DNA from: Candidatus Brocadiaceae bacterium
Lineage (GTDB): Bacteria > Planctomycetota > Brocadiia > SM23-32
Assembly (NCBI GenBank): GCA_003551565.1
Contig: PUMZ01000093.1
Span: forward strand, 1-32,195
Direction of reading: 5' to 3'
DNA: 32,195 nt
Within the stretch, counting starts at the first letter, position 1. The number at the start of each line of letters is the position of its first letter. The position numbers and the translations under genes were made by a program. Below are positions 18,201 to 25,721 of the stretch, piece after piece. The notes under the pieces were generated by a model that was not told where the DNA came from, did not search any database, and saw only the letters and a list, made by a program, of their open reading frames with translations.

Positions 18201-19170
18201 CGAGCGAGGCTTTTTCCAGGTCGCCGCGCACGTTTATGTCCGCTTCGAGCGGGGGCGGGAATGGGAATGGGGATGATTCATCGAAAAAGCCGTAGAGGCT
18301 GAGGGCTATCTCGTAGGATTCCCGCTCCCAGAGCGCATCAACCGAACCGCCCACCCGATCGTATCTGCCCGCAGTCAGTTCGCGCCCGGGCAACTCCAGC
18401 CTCTCGGCATTGATACCCGCCGTTTTCGGCAGTCGCCGGCGCGGCTCGAACCGGGAGAAAAAATCCATCCGCTCCCCATCCAGGCTGACATCGCCCTTGA
18501 CCTCCAGCATGGCGTCTTCGCGGGTGATGGCCGAACTGAGCGCCACGTTATAGGGGCTGAGGAGCGAAGTCAGAGAGATGTCCGACGGATCGGTGAAATC
18601 GATGGACAACCCGAGCTGCACCGGCCGGCCGACAAGTTCCGCTTCAGCGAGGCCTTCCACAATTCCGTGCCGCAGCTGGATCCGCGGCACATCGGCATCG
18701 GCGCCGTTGAGGCGGATTTTTCCCCCGGAAAGGCTCCCCCGGGGCAGGGCGCGCGTGAGGGTCGGAAGATGCTTCTCCAGCTGCAGAAAAAACTCGTAAG
18801 GGGAAAAAGCGTCCGGATCGGCATCCGGCACATCTTCGGCACGGGTCCGGGACAGGCGCCAGTGGGTGACTGCAATGAAATCGGTATCCCCGGTGCGCCC
18901 GGTTATGATCCTGTAAAACCACACGAGCGGCTGAAAAGCTTCCGCTCTCGCGGCAGAAAGGTGAAAATCCTCGTGCTCGATGCGTACGCCATGCAGAACG
19001 AAACGTGAGTACCCCTCCCTTTCGTATTCGGCGTATTCAAGCCCGAAGCGTCCGGCCAGCGGGCGAATCACCCACGGCAGCCACACGGGCGCAGCGGCTA
19101 CCAGGATGGCAAAGAGCAGAAGGAGACCTGCAAAAACGATGCATACCCTTCGCCGCAGACTTTTGATCAC
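15271..19170 (-). CDS. tamB: TamB/DUF490-family translocation and assembly protein
   Basis: This protein of about 1299 residues has a short basic N-terminus (IKSLRRR), one membrane anchor (VCIVFAGLLLLFAILVAAAPVW) and a very long periplasmic region rich in beta-strand. The C-terminal DUF490-like end contains LHIESGMVRFPFSSLDVNYG, PVLEFSSHPPLSSRAILLML and a final strand ...FNLGLKWRFFVR. TamB-type proteins span the periplasm as a hydrophobic groove and act with TamA, and in many bacteria also in phospholipid transport to the outer membrane. The start is uncertain. The frame runs to a TTG at 19269 and no candidate has a good ribosome-binding site. I chose the GTG at 19170 because it places the anchor normally. 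The stop overlaps the tamA start by 4 bp. Confidence 0.85.
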   Translation of the reverse strand: MIKSLRRRVCIVFAGLLLLFAILVAAAPVWLPWVIRPLAGRFGLEYAEYEREGYSRFVLHGVRIEHEDFHLSAARAEAFQPLVWFYRIITGRTGDTDFIAVTHWRLSRTRAEDVPDADPDAFSPYEFFLQLEKHLPTLTRALPRGSLSGGKIRLNGADADVPRIQLRHGIVEGLAEAELVGRPVQLGLSIDFTDPSDISLTSLLSPYNVALSSAITREDAMLEVKGDVSLDGERMDFFSRFEPRRRLPKTAGINAERLELPGRELTAGRYDRVGGSVDALWERESYEIALSLYGFFDESSPFPFPPPLEADINVRGDLEKASLEKLHVRTPWLTAFLDAPLCFGYRGELLNKEPVAIHSVLELSRQPFFSASGTVRTVFDIAPGDVRTPEITLRTTGEDLSAFGLRGERVSLEAILDWSAADIFSPAQREFIMPDITFDAAASSVHGYGYAIENLETEGRFSPMLLEVENLEALLAGGTAVRGRFDYDMVNEEILRGELDGEIMRRTFARHLPESLGFDRVSVSTEFSGPLRGIDHATELLAGSVYAGGVIPGDVQLRCRGRALQLEEWEMVWENEEKAAISSAGSLAVAVEGGGVVVGLDLQELAFRHGRERILELLEPASVGFGFGMAQNDPEGAGGDWKISASPVILSGPAADLSVGDTVLEPESGRFAVAIEGFGPGFFEKYISPELPDITVNMLHFDGFWEGSGPLNFDLNTDVMVRFGEVEAMFVESALTGREDGIGMDVLTLRDEKGRLLSGEGFLPVSLHPSQWHDPLEIDRQSGMEVRIFSDPAASFWTELGAIAGVRIDSPAFEAVVSGTFDDPRCFISLGIDGIGYAFDSGPPLPDIEDLNLELVIDASGADLKALNFLVEGQKVRAEAFLPFGAEAWESMLRSGELPDWQDSRARLMIEDARLDFLVQLYPELFSTGGKLSADIVWKEGEFAEGYAVVEGTSTRPLLPAGPFTNLLARMTFEGRSINVEELSGEFGGERVRAHGVVGTGSDTATRFRFNLRGANIPLVRQPGFVLRADLDLDVRGSAPETASISGLIRMRESVVVTDWRAIIPQLSPASPRRRPPFFSVEQHPFSGWEIDVGIEGDEFLSARAPAFRGAFSIDMRLRGTLLEPLLTGDLHIESGMVRFPFSSLDVNYGMLSITEDAPFTPQLLVTASSRTYGYDIEMHLHGTAYDPVLEFSSHPPLSSRAILLMLTAGELPRDEIAFTGQQKAAKLAFYIAQNFFTLMGSDGDLTRRLKIRTGEDVSAEGRETYHVEFMLLPRLGVIGEYDRFDEFNLGLKWRFFVR

Positions 19171-19282
19171 AGACGGGGTCAATGTGAAATTTTTTTGGTT
19201 TGGATGGTTTCCCACTTCAAGCGCGGCAAAGAACCGCTTAGCCCCTGCAACATGTCCGGGTAAGAACAATCAAGAATTATCG

Positions 19283-19398
19283 TTCTTTTCGAAGCGGAGG
19301 CCGAAAAACATTCATTGCACAGAACGACAACGACGGAAGACGAAAGACATGCGGCAAACGACTTCACCTTTCATGCATGATCAACATGTTAACGATGC
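19283..19398 (+). repeat. Dispersed structured intergenic element, copy C (divergent)
   Basis: This is the least conserved copy. Hairpin 1 pairs TTTTCG (19286-19291) with CGAAAA (19302-19307) around a loop containing GCGGAG. The middle block has GCGGCAAACGACTTCAC (ends 19367), identical over 13 bases to copy B. The 3' part, CATGCATGATCAACATG then TTAACGATG, is a weak imperfect hairpin (GCAT 19375-19378 with ATGC 19395-19398). It lies upstream of tamB in antisense orientation. The rest of the 19270-19544 spacer shows no gene. Confidence 0.5.
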
Positions 19399-19544
19399 GA
19401 GTAACGGATCCTGCTTTCCCGGATTGAACAGCCCGGCGTTTGCGCCGTAAAACAATCTTTTCCTTCACCCGGCGCCCGTTTCACTTCAGGCGCCATTCCC
19501 ACGGGTTGCGATGGGACTATGGACAAAACAATTTCGGCACGTTT

Positions 19545-20375
19545 TTAATCCACCATTTTAATGGGGAAGGGCTCTGTCATGCTTCCCGTATAAAGCGTTC
19601 GATGCGGGAACGGAATCTCGATTCCCTCAGCATCCAGCCGCTCTTTGATAGCAGGGAGCAGCGTTTCGCGGAGCACCATAAAATCCGTTTTCACAAACCA
19701 TACCCCGAAAAATATCTCAAGTCCGCTCTCCCCGAAACCCGAAAAAGCGATCAGCGGCTCCGGTTCATCCAGCACATACGTATTGCTGTCGGCCACGGCA
19801 TGCAAAACTTCGATGGTTCGCTTAATATCCTCACGATACGCCACCGACAGATTAAGATCGAAACGGCGAATGGGAAAACGCGTGATATTGGTCAGTTCAG
19901 TTTTCACAAGGGTTTCATTCGGTATGCGCACGAAAGTATTGTCGAATTTCCGGAGTTTGACGGAAAGGAGGTCGATGGAAAGCACGGCGCCCGCCGTATC
20001 GCCGACTCTGATGATATCACCGATTTGAAAAGGTTTTTCCGAAATCAGGAATAACCCGCTGATCAGGTTCGACAGACTCGTTTGCGAGGCAAATCCCAGA
20101 GCCAGCCCGGCAATACCCGCGGCCCCCAACAGAGCGGCGAGGCTGAACCCCAGCTCCTGCAGGATCATAATGAAAAGGACCGAGATGCCGCCATAGAACA
20201 CCAGTTTACTGGCAAGCATGGAGTTCTGAGCGGTGAAACGCTTTCTGACAGTGCGCGTGACCAGGATGGAGAACAGCTTCAGCAACGGCAATCCTATGAT
20301 CAGTATGGCCAGAATGCGTATGCCCTTCGACATCATCTCGCTGGAAAGCCATTCAGGCAATATGAACACCTCCAT
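19545..20375 (-). CDS. Small-conductance mechanosensitive channel (MscS family)
   Basis: MscS channels open under membrane tension and release solutes during hypo-osmotic shock. The protein is about 276 residues with three membrane segments (about 18-39, 58-77, 80-112). The pore helix has the Gly/Ala packing pattern LGAAGIAGLALGFASQTSLSNLISG. The beta domain follows (FQIGDIIRVGDTAGAVLSIDLLSVKLRKFDNTFVRIPN), then the cytoplasmic alpha/beta vestibule. The frame extends to 20504, but the ATG at 20375 fits the family length. A TTG at 20360 is an alternative, with GGAGG eight bases upstream. It is the second gene of a pair with the DUF432 gene. No terminator is obvious after the stop. Confidence 0.92.
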   Translation of the reverse strand: MEVFILPEWLSSEMMSKGIRILAILIIGLPLLKLFSILVTRTVRKRFTAQNSMLASKLVFYGGISVLFIMILQELGFSLAALLGAAGIAGLALGFASQTSLSNLISGLFLISEKPFQIGDIIRVGDTAGAVLSIDLLSVKLRKFDNTFVRIPNETLVKTELTNITRFPIRRFDLNLSVAYREDIKRTIEVLHAVADSNTYVLDEPEPLIAFSGFGESGLEIFFGVWFVKTDFMVLRETLLPAIKERLDAEGIEIPFPHRTLYTGSMTEPFPIKMVD

Positions 20376-20517
20376 TATCTCGTTTGAAGTCACACCCGCG
20401 GCGCCCTGCAACTTACCTGCGGGGGCATACCAGACTTTGTCAGCCGGACAGAGGCCGGAATGCGAGAAACCGTGCCGATCACTGGAACATCCGGACATCT
20501 GCAAAAAAAACGTATTT

Positions 20518-21324
20518 TTATTTCATCCCCGCCAGGAGACCGCTTCGCAACGCCTTAAGGCTTCCAAAGCTGCGTTGTATGAAATTTTCTTCCAGGGGAA
20601 CGCGTTTTTCCGATATGAGTTCCGCCAGCTCCGTCTCCCCGAACCAGCTCTCATTGTATGAGGTATGGTATGCTCTGTTCTCGCCACGGAAAGTCATTTC
20701 CGGACGGCTTGTCCATAACCGGCCTTCATAATGGTAAATACTCAGGTGTTCCGTGCGTATACAGAGTCTCTCGAATTGACAGGGGTCGTGGGAAACATTT
20801 TTAATCATTATCGGGCAAACAGCCCTGTACGGCATGGGTTCGGCTCCCTCCAGCGAGCGTCTGGCCGAGCTCTGCATGGCGTAACACAGCTCGCCTTTTG
20901 TCGTATCCGGGCCGAACCAGGTGTTTGAAAGGCTTCTGGTGGGGAACACACAAAAAGGCTTCTGAACGGTTTCATCAGCAGGCATCACGGCGATCCAAAA
21001 TGGAATCCTGGCATAGAAAACCCCTTCCGAATTCTCACGAAAACTCAGTTCCGCTTCAGGCCGCACCACCACCGGCCTGTCCGGCATCAGCGGCTTGAGC
21101 CGCAATGGCTCCGCCATGTCCCTGACGGCCCATCGGCACCAGTTGACCTCCTCCGGTGCGTCCTCCTCAACAGCACATACGACTCCCGGGGGCTCACCGG
21201 CATCCTCTTCGTGGCTCATGCAAATTTCAACAGGGGTACGCCTTATCCACAGGCGAAGCGGACCAATGCGCCAGTGAAGCGTCCGCCCCTCCCGCAGTTC
21301 AAACGGCTCCCAAAATTCCTCCAT
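20518..21324 (-). CDS. DUF432 domain protein next to MscS
   Basis: This is a 268-residue soluble protein with no signal peptide or membrane segment. It is Trp- and Arg-rich at the N-terminus (LHWRIGPLRLWIRRTP) and has a conserved central region (YARIPFWIAV) followed by RSLSNTWFGPDTTKGELCY. These fit DUF432, a family of unknown function found in archaea and bacteria and, as I recall, often beside mechanosensitive channel genes. The start is firm: AAGGAGG lies eight bases before the ATG. It is the first gene of a probable two-gene unit with mscS, driven by the promoter at 21386-21413. A role in modulating the channel or sensing osmotic state is inference from position only. Confidence 0.75.
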   Translation of the reverse strand: MEEFWEPFELREGRTLHWRIGPLRLWIRRTPVEICMSHEEDAGEPPGVVCAVEEDAPEEVNWCRWAVRDMAEPLRLKPLMPDRPVVVRPEAELSFRENSEGVFYARIPFWIAVMPADETVQKPFCVFPTRSLSNTWFGPDTTKGELCYAMQSSARRSLEGAEPMPYRAVCPIMIKNVSHDPCQFERLCIRTEHLSIYHYEGRLWTSRPEMTFRGENRAYHTSYNESWFGETELAELISEKRVPLEENFIQRSFGSLKALRSGLLAGMK

Positions 21325-21385
21325 CTCCAGGGCCTCCTTGATGGCGGCATATCAAAAGTAAAAGCTCTGTTCCCCCATACCCCAT

Positions 21386-21413
21386 AGTATACCGCACCGG
21401 ACGGCAAAAGCAA
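21386..21413 (-). promoter_or_regulatory. Sigma70-type promoter for the DUF432-mscS pair
   Basis: On the minus strand TTGCTT (-35, 21413-21408) and TATACT (-10, 21391-21386) are 16 bp apart. Transcription would begin near 21379, about 55 nt before the DUF432 ATG. Confidence 0.55.
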
Positions 21414-21536
21414 AGAATACGATTGCCGGCGCTGAAAAGCGTGCGCGGGGGTTCACCCGGAGGCCGACAACGCCTTATGTCCCTTGAAATCAGATCACTT
21501 CCGGGAGCGGTTCACGGAACCCTGCAAAAGGCCTGT

Positions 21537-22901
21537 TCAAACCGGTTCGCACATCCATGCCGGCTCTTCGAGGGCCTGACGGAACGTATTGAAAAAAGCG
21601 GCGGCGGAGGCGCCGTCGGTCAGCCTGTGGTCGGCGCTGAGTGAAACCGTCATCATGGGCTCTATGCGCATGGCGCCCTCCTCCACAACGATCTCCTCCT
21701 TGATACTCCCGATGCCGAGAATACAGCTCTCGGGCGGATTGATTATGGGCAGGAAACTGTCGATGCCATACGTCCCGAGGTTGCTGATGGTGACCGATCC
21801 GCCCTCATACTGCTCCGGTATCAGGTTTCCTTCACGTGCTGCAGCTGCGAGCGAGGCCAGGTCCCGGGAAAGCTGAGGCAACGCTTTTGAGTCGGCATCC
21901 TTTATCACCGGAACGAAAAGTCCGTCCTCCACGGCCACAGCAACACCGATATTCACATGGGGGTTCATCACGATGGCATCGCCTTCGAAGCGCGCATTCA
22001 TACGGGGATGCTTCTTCAGCGCTTCCGCCGTCGCTTTTACAAGCATATCGGTCACTGTTATGTGGACGCCTTCGTCGCTGTTCAGGCGCCTGCGGCGTTC
22101 CATGGCCTCGCGCATATTGATCTGCCCGACCAGGTAGAAATGCGGCACGGATTGCTTGGACTCCGCCATACGTTTGGCGATCGTACGGCGCATTGCGTTG
22201 AGCGGGACGGTGCCGCCTCCAACGGCGGTCTGCTGTTTCTCTGCGGCCTCCAGCACATCTTCTTTTGTTATCCGGCCCCCGTCCGGACGCCGGACGACCA
22301 GCAGGTCGACCCCCTCGCAACAGGCCGTTTCACGGGCGGCCGGGGTGAACTTGACTTTTTCGAGTTCAGCAAGGTAGCTCCGGATATCCCGTTCCACAAT
22401 CCGGCCGCCGGGGCCCGTCCCTTTTCCGCGCAGTGCCTGGACGGAGACAGAGTTCTCACCGGCTATTTTGCGTGCGCGGGGCGATATGAAAACACGGCCC
22501 GTTTCTTCCGAACTCTGCCTTCCTTCCGGGGGAGGAGCCGGTTCGGGCGACGGTGCAGCACTGTCCCGGGCCCGCGCATCGCTTTCTCCGGTTGCGGACT
22601 TTTCAGCAACGGATCCGGCGCTGTCGTCCCTGAGTTCATCGATATCCTCGGGCAACTCATCCTCCGGATCCCCCACCAGGGCCACGAGCTGGTTGACCGG
22701 CACCGTTTCCCCCGCCGCAACCAGTATCTTCTTTATGACGCCTTCGGCGAATGACTCCACCTCAAGTGTCGCCTTATCGGTGGTCAGGTCGAAGAGCACT
22801 TCGCCTTTTTTAACGTCATCGCCTTCATTTTTATGCCATTTTTCAATGGTCCCCTCCTCCATGGTCTGTCCGAGTTGGGGAAGAATGATTTTTTGAATCA
22901 T
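21537..22901 (-). CDS. pdhC: Dihydrolipoamide acyltransferase (E2), probably of pyruvate dehydrogenase
   Basis: This 454-residue E2 core protein moves the acyl group from E1 via lipoyl-lysine to CoA. The domains in order are a lipoyl domain (1 to about 78, lipoylated K43 in TDKA), an acidic Ala/Pro linker, a peripheral-subunit-binding domain (about 138-177, SPRARKIAGEN...GTGPGGRIVERDI), a second such domain (about 184-220, TPAARETACCEGVD...GGRITKEDVLEAA) and the catalytic trimer domain. The catalytic histidine is H425 in SADHRLTDG. Two tandem subunit-binding domains are less usual than one. GGAG is six bases before the ATG. The gene is 25 bp after lpxA, at the end of the envelope operon, with no E1 or E3 gene in the window. 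A branched-chain or 2-oxoglutarate E2 cannot be excluded. Confidence 0.88.
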   Translation of the reverse strand: MIQKIILPQLGQTMEEGTIEKWHKNEGDDVKKGEVLFDLTTDKATLEVESFAEGVIKKILVAAGETVPVNQLVALVGDPEDELPEDIDELRDDSAGSVAEKSATGESDARARDSAAPSPEPAPPPEGRQSSEETGRVFISPRARKIAGENSVSVQALRGKGTGPGGRIVERDIRSYLAELEKVKFTPAARETACCEGVDLLVVRRPDGGRITKEDVLEAAEKQQTAVGGGTVPLNAMRRTIAKRMAESKQSVPHFYLVGQINMREAMERRRRLNSDEGVHITVTDMLVKATAEALKKHPRMNARFEGDAIVMNPHVNIGVAVAVEDGLFVPVIKDADSKALPQLSRDLASLAAAAREGNLIPEQYEGGSVTISNLGTYGIDSFLPIINPPESCILGIGSIKEEIVVEEGAMRIEPMMTVSLSADHRLTDGASAAAFFNTFRQALEEPAWMCEPV

Positions 22902-22926
22902 GCCGATCTCCGAAATTTATCGCTGT

Positions 22927-23730
22927 TTAAGCTTTTCTCTTCGATTCGAGGTATCTTCCATGCCGACCCCGGAGAGACCGTTTGAGGAAGTTCACAAGGT
23001 AAAGGGTTTCCTGCGATACCGCCATATTGCTGTTGAGTTCCTCAAAGATCTCTTTGCGGTTGAGTTTCTTTGTCCTGTAAATACGCCGGTAAGCTTCATC
23101 CAGTTTTTTAACGTCCTCCTGTCCGTATCCGGCCCGCAGCAACCCGACTTCGTTGATCCTCCGCACTTTTGACGGGTTTCCCTCCACGATCATAAAAGGC
23201 GGCACATCCTGAATAATTCTGCTCAGACCTCCGACAAATGCAAGCTTGCCGACGGTGACAAACGGATTTATGGCCGTCCCCCCCATCAGCTTGCATCCGC
23301 TTTCCAATCGGCAATGGCCGCCGATGAGAACCGAATTCACCAGGATCACATCATCTTCCACCACGCAATCGTGGCCGATATGGCTTGCAATCATGAAGAC
23401 GTTCCTGCTGCCTATACTCGTATGACCAAGCCCGGTCGGTGTGCCGCGGTTGATGGTGACATGTTCGCGAAAGACGTTATCGTCACCGATAAAAAGCGGG
23501 GTATCTTCCCCGTGATATTTCAGATCCTGTGCCGCGGTGCCTACCACGCAATGGGGATAAAAGATATTATTATCACCGATTTCGGTGCGCCCTGCAATAT
23601 AACATCCGTGCCCCACCTTGCAGTTGCGTCCCATTTTAACACCTGGGCCGATATATGCAAACTGTTCCATTTCCAGATTTTCGCCCGGTTCCGCATCCGG
23701 GTCCAGGATCGCCGTCGGGTGTATATTCAT
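22927..23730 (-). CDS. lpxA: Acyl-ACP-UDP-N-acetylglucosamine O-acyltransferase
   Basis: LpxA puts a 3-hydroxyacyl chain from ACP on UDP-GlcNAc, the first step of lipid A synthesis. The 267-residue protein is a left-handed beta-helix of hexapeptide repeats (IHPTAILDP, IGPGVKMGRNCKVG, IGDDNVFREHVTINRGT) with a C-terminal helical domain. The catalytic histidine is in ASHIGHDC (H120, with H117 before it), matching H125/H122 of E. coli. Two starts are possible, GTG at 23733 and ATG at 23730. The ATG overlaps the lpxC-fabZ stop as TGATG and has GAGG seven bases upstream. The overlap implies translational coupling with the enzyme acting next in the pathway. No lpxD or lpxB is in the window. Confidence 0.96.
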   Translation of the reverse strand: MNIHPTAILDPDAEPGENLEMEQFAYIGPGVKMGRNCKVGHGCYIAGRTEIGDNNIFYPHCVVGTAAQDLKYHGEDTPLFIGDDNVFREHVTINRGTPTGLGHTSIGSRNVFMIASHIGHDCVVEDDVILVNSVLIGGHCRLESGCKLMGGTAINPFVTVGKLAFVGGLSRIIQDVPPFMIVEGNPSKVRRINEVGLLRAGYGQEDVKKLDEAYRRIYRTKKLNRKEIFEELNSNMAVSQETLYLVNFLKRSLRGRHGRYLESKRKA

Positions 23731-25067
23731 CACAAGACCTCGCGATCCACGAGCATAAACTTCATCTCCGCCTCACATGCAATCTGCCCTTCAACCCTCC
23801 CCTGAGCCTTCACGAGGGCGCTGCGCGAACGCACGCGGATCACTTCGGCCTCGAGCACCATCTGGTCGCCGGGTTGGACGGGCCGGCGCAACTTAACGCC
23901 GTCCATTGCAACCATCAGGGCAACCTTGCCGGCATGTTCCAGTTTTTTCAAAAGCAGCACCCCGGCGACCTGGGCCAGCGATTCGAGCTGAAGGACTCCC
24001 GGCATGACAGGATAATCGGGATAATGCCCCTGGAAAAAATGCTCGTTGATCGACACATTCTTAACGCCTCTCACCCTGTTTTCGTCTTTCATGCCGACGA
24101 TCCTGTCCACCATCAAAAAAGGGTATCTATGCGGCAGAATTTTCCGTATCTCCCGTATATCAAGATACTTTTCAGGCTCTTTTTCCTGCTCGATAATTCG
24201 CCTGATACGGGCGGCAAAAACCGCATTCAGCCTGTGACCGCTACGCACTGCAGTGATATTTCCCCGGATATCGACGCCGGTCAGGGCAAGGTCGCCCAGC
24301 AAGTCCGCAAGCTTATGCCTGGCGCATTCGTTTGAGAACCTCGGAGTAACCTCTTCCTTGCTCAGGGGATTCCTGAAAGAACCGTCGTTGAACAACACCA
24401 GAGCGTTGGTATCGGTCACTCCGGAACCCAACCCGCGTTTTTCAAACTCCCCGTAGGCGTCCTCCAGCGCCCAGGTGCGCGCCGGGGCAAGTTCATTGAT
24501 AAAAGTCTCCGCATTGATCCGGAACGTGGCCACCTGGGCCCCGATGCCCTCCTTATGGTTGAAATCAAGCACATAATTCAACACCAGGCCCTTTTCCTCG
24601 GAGCCGTCCTCCTCCCCGGGCGTCCCGACAATACTTGCATTGCCCTCAGATACCGCGACAGGTTTATTGAGGCAAAAGACCTTCTTCTCCACGCCTTGTT
24701 CCACAAACCCTGCTTCCATGAACAGTTCGGCATATTCATGCGCACATCCGCCGGCCGCGGGCATCTCATCGCAGTCCACCTCGATCAGGAGGTTGTCCAC
24801 TTCAAGCGCCATGCATGAACTCAGCACATGCTCGACGCTCCGCACCTCCACATCGTTATGCCGCAACACCGTGCAGTTGAATCCCTCGCCGACGAAAGCG
24901 GTTTCGGCGGGAATCACCGGAGAATCAGGAAGGTCGATGCGGCTGAAAAGGATGCCGGTTGAAGGCTCGGCGGGATGGATCCTGACGGTGCACTCTTTCC
25001 CGGAGAACAGTCCCGTACCGGTCAGCTCAACTGGCCCGGCGATAGTATGTTCCTGCCTGGGCATCAT
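23730..25067 (-). CDS. lpxC-fabZ: Bifunctional LpxC-FabZ: UDP-3-O-acyl-GlcNAc deacetylase / 3-hydroxyacyl-ACP dehydratase
   Basis: This 445-residue fusion is known from Bacteroidetes and PVC bacteria. Residues 1 to about 290 are the zinc deacetylase LpxC, the committed step of lipid A synthesis: E79-H80 in SVEH, zinc ligands H251 and D255 in HKLADLLGD, T198 in ARTW, and H278 in SGHRLN. Residues about 300-445 are the hot-dog dehydratase FabZ: LPHRYPFLMVDR, catalytic H348 in GHYP and E362 in QLES. The fusion ties hydroxyacyl supply for lipid A to fatty-acid elongation. One oddity: where LpxC enzymes usually have DGS after the EMP motif, this one has GGC (EMPAAGGCAH, 101-110). Two adjacent ATGs (25067, 25064) follow GGAG. 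The stop of skp overlaps the first. Confidence 0.95.
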   Translation of the reverse strand: MMPRQEHTIAGPVELTGTGLFSGKECTVRIHPAEPSTGILFSRIDLPDSPVIPAETAFVGEGFNCTVLRHNDVEVRSVEHVLSSCMALEVDNLLIEVDCDEMPAAGGCAHEYAELFMEAGFVEQGVEKKVFCLNKPVAVSEGNASIVGTPGEEDGSEEKGLVLNYVLDFNHKEGIGAQVATFRINAETFINELAPARTWALEDAYGEFEKRGLGSGVTDTNALVLFNDGSFRNPLSKEEVTPRFSNECARHKLADLLGDLALTGVDIRGNITAVRSGHRLNAVFAARIRRIIEQEKEPEKYLDIREIRKILPHRYPFLMVDRIVGMKDENRVRGVKNVSINEHFFQGHYPDYPVMPGVLQLESLAQVAGVLLLKKLEHAGKVALMVAMDGVKLRRPVQPGDQMVLEAEVIRVRSRSALVKAQGRVEGQIACEAEMKFMLVDREVL

Positions 25068-25684
25068 TATGGCTCCGACTCTTCGGAAAAAAGTTCGTTA
25101 AACGCGCGGATGATATCCGCTGATATATCCAGATCCGGAGCAGCAAACAACACAGCGGCGGACTCAAATATCTCCAGTTCCTCTATCTCCGAGACGGATA
25201 AATCCACATGCTGTCTTTTCAGTACGATATCAATCTCATTCTCTTCGGCATAGGCGGCGATCACCCCGTCCAGGGCCTTGTAAAACTTCCGGAAACCTTC
25301 CATCCCGTGCAACCGGTATTGCCTGGAAAGCTCCTCTTCCCTCTGCCGGAATTCCCCGACAAGGGCCTGAATTTCACGTCCTTTTTCACCGGCCCTCTCG
25401 CTGCCGGGCGTCAGGCTCTCGTATTCCATCTCCAAAACGGTCATCCGGTTCTGATATCCCCGCAAAATCTCCTCGGCCTCCTCCCGCATCGTCTGGTGCT
25501 CCCGCTGGAACCGCGCCCACTCACTGCTGTTTCTCATGACTTCTCTGACATCGACCACTGCGATGTTGAGCGCAAAACGATCCGCCTCCCCCGCATCGCC
25601 GTCTGCAAGTACAACCCCTGTGCGGAACGGAAACGTAAAAAGGGCAAAAACAATCAACGCTGTTGCCGTTGTTTTTATTATCAT
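25067..25684 (-). CDS. skp: OmpH/Skp-family periplasmic chaperone
   Basis: Skp trimers carry unfolded outer-membrane proteins across the periplasm to BamA. The protein is about 205 residues with a signal peptide (IIKTTATALIVFALFTFPFRTGVVLA), a short N-terminal strand (NIAVVDVREVMRNSSEWARF) and a long charged coiled coil (about 65-150, rich in Glu, Arg and Gln). The C-terminal strand returns to the body (EENEIDIVLKRQHVDLS), as in the family. The frame is open to 25801, but only the ATGs at 25690 and 25684 put the signal at the N-terminus. The latter has GGGAG eight bases upstream, so it is chosen. The gene lies 37 bp after bamA and overlaps the lpxC-fabZ start. Confidence 0.88.
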   Translation of the reverse strand: MIIKTTATALIVFALFTFPFRTGVVLADGDAGEADRFALNIAVVDVREVMRNSSEWARFQREHQTMREEAEEILRGYQNRMTVLEMEYESLTPGSERAGEKGREIQALVGEFRQREEELSRQYRLHGMEGFRKFYKALDGVIAAYAEENEIDIVLKRQHVDLSVSEIEELEIFESAAVLFAAPDLDISADIIRAFNELFSEESEP

Positions 25685-25721
25685 TTTCATAGCTCCCGTG
25701 CAACTTGCACTGTCCGGTTTT

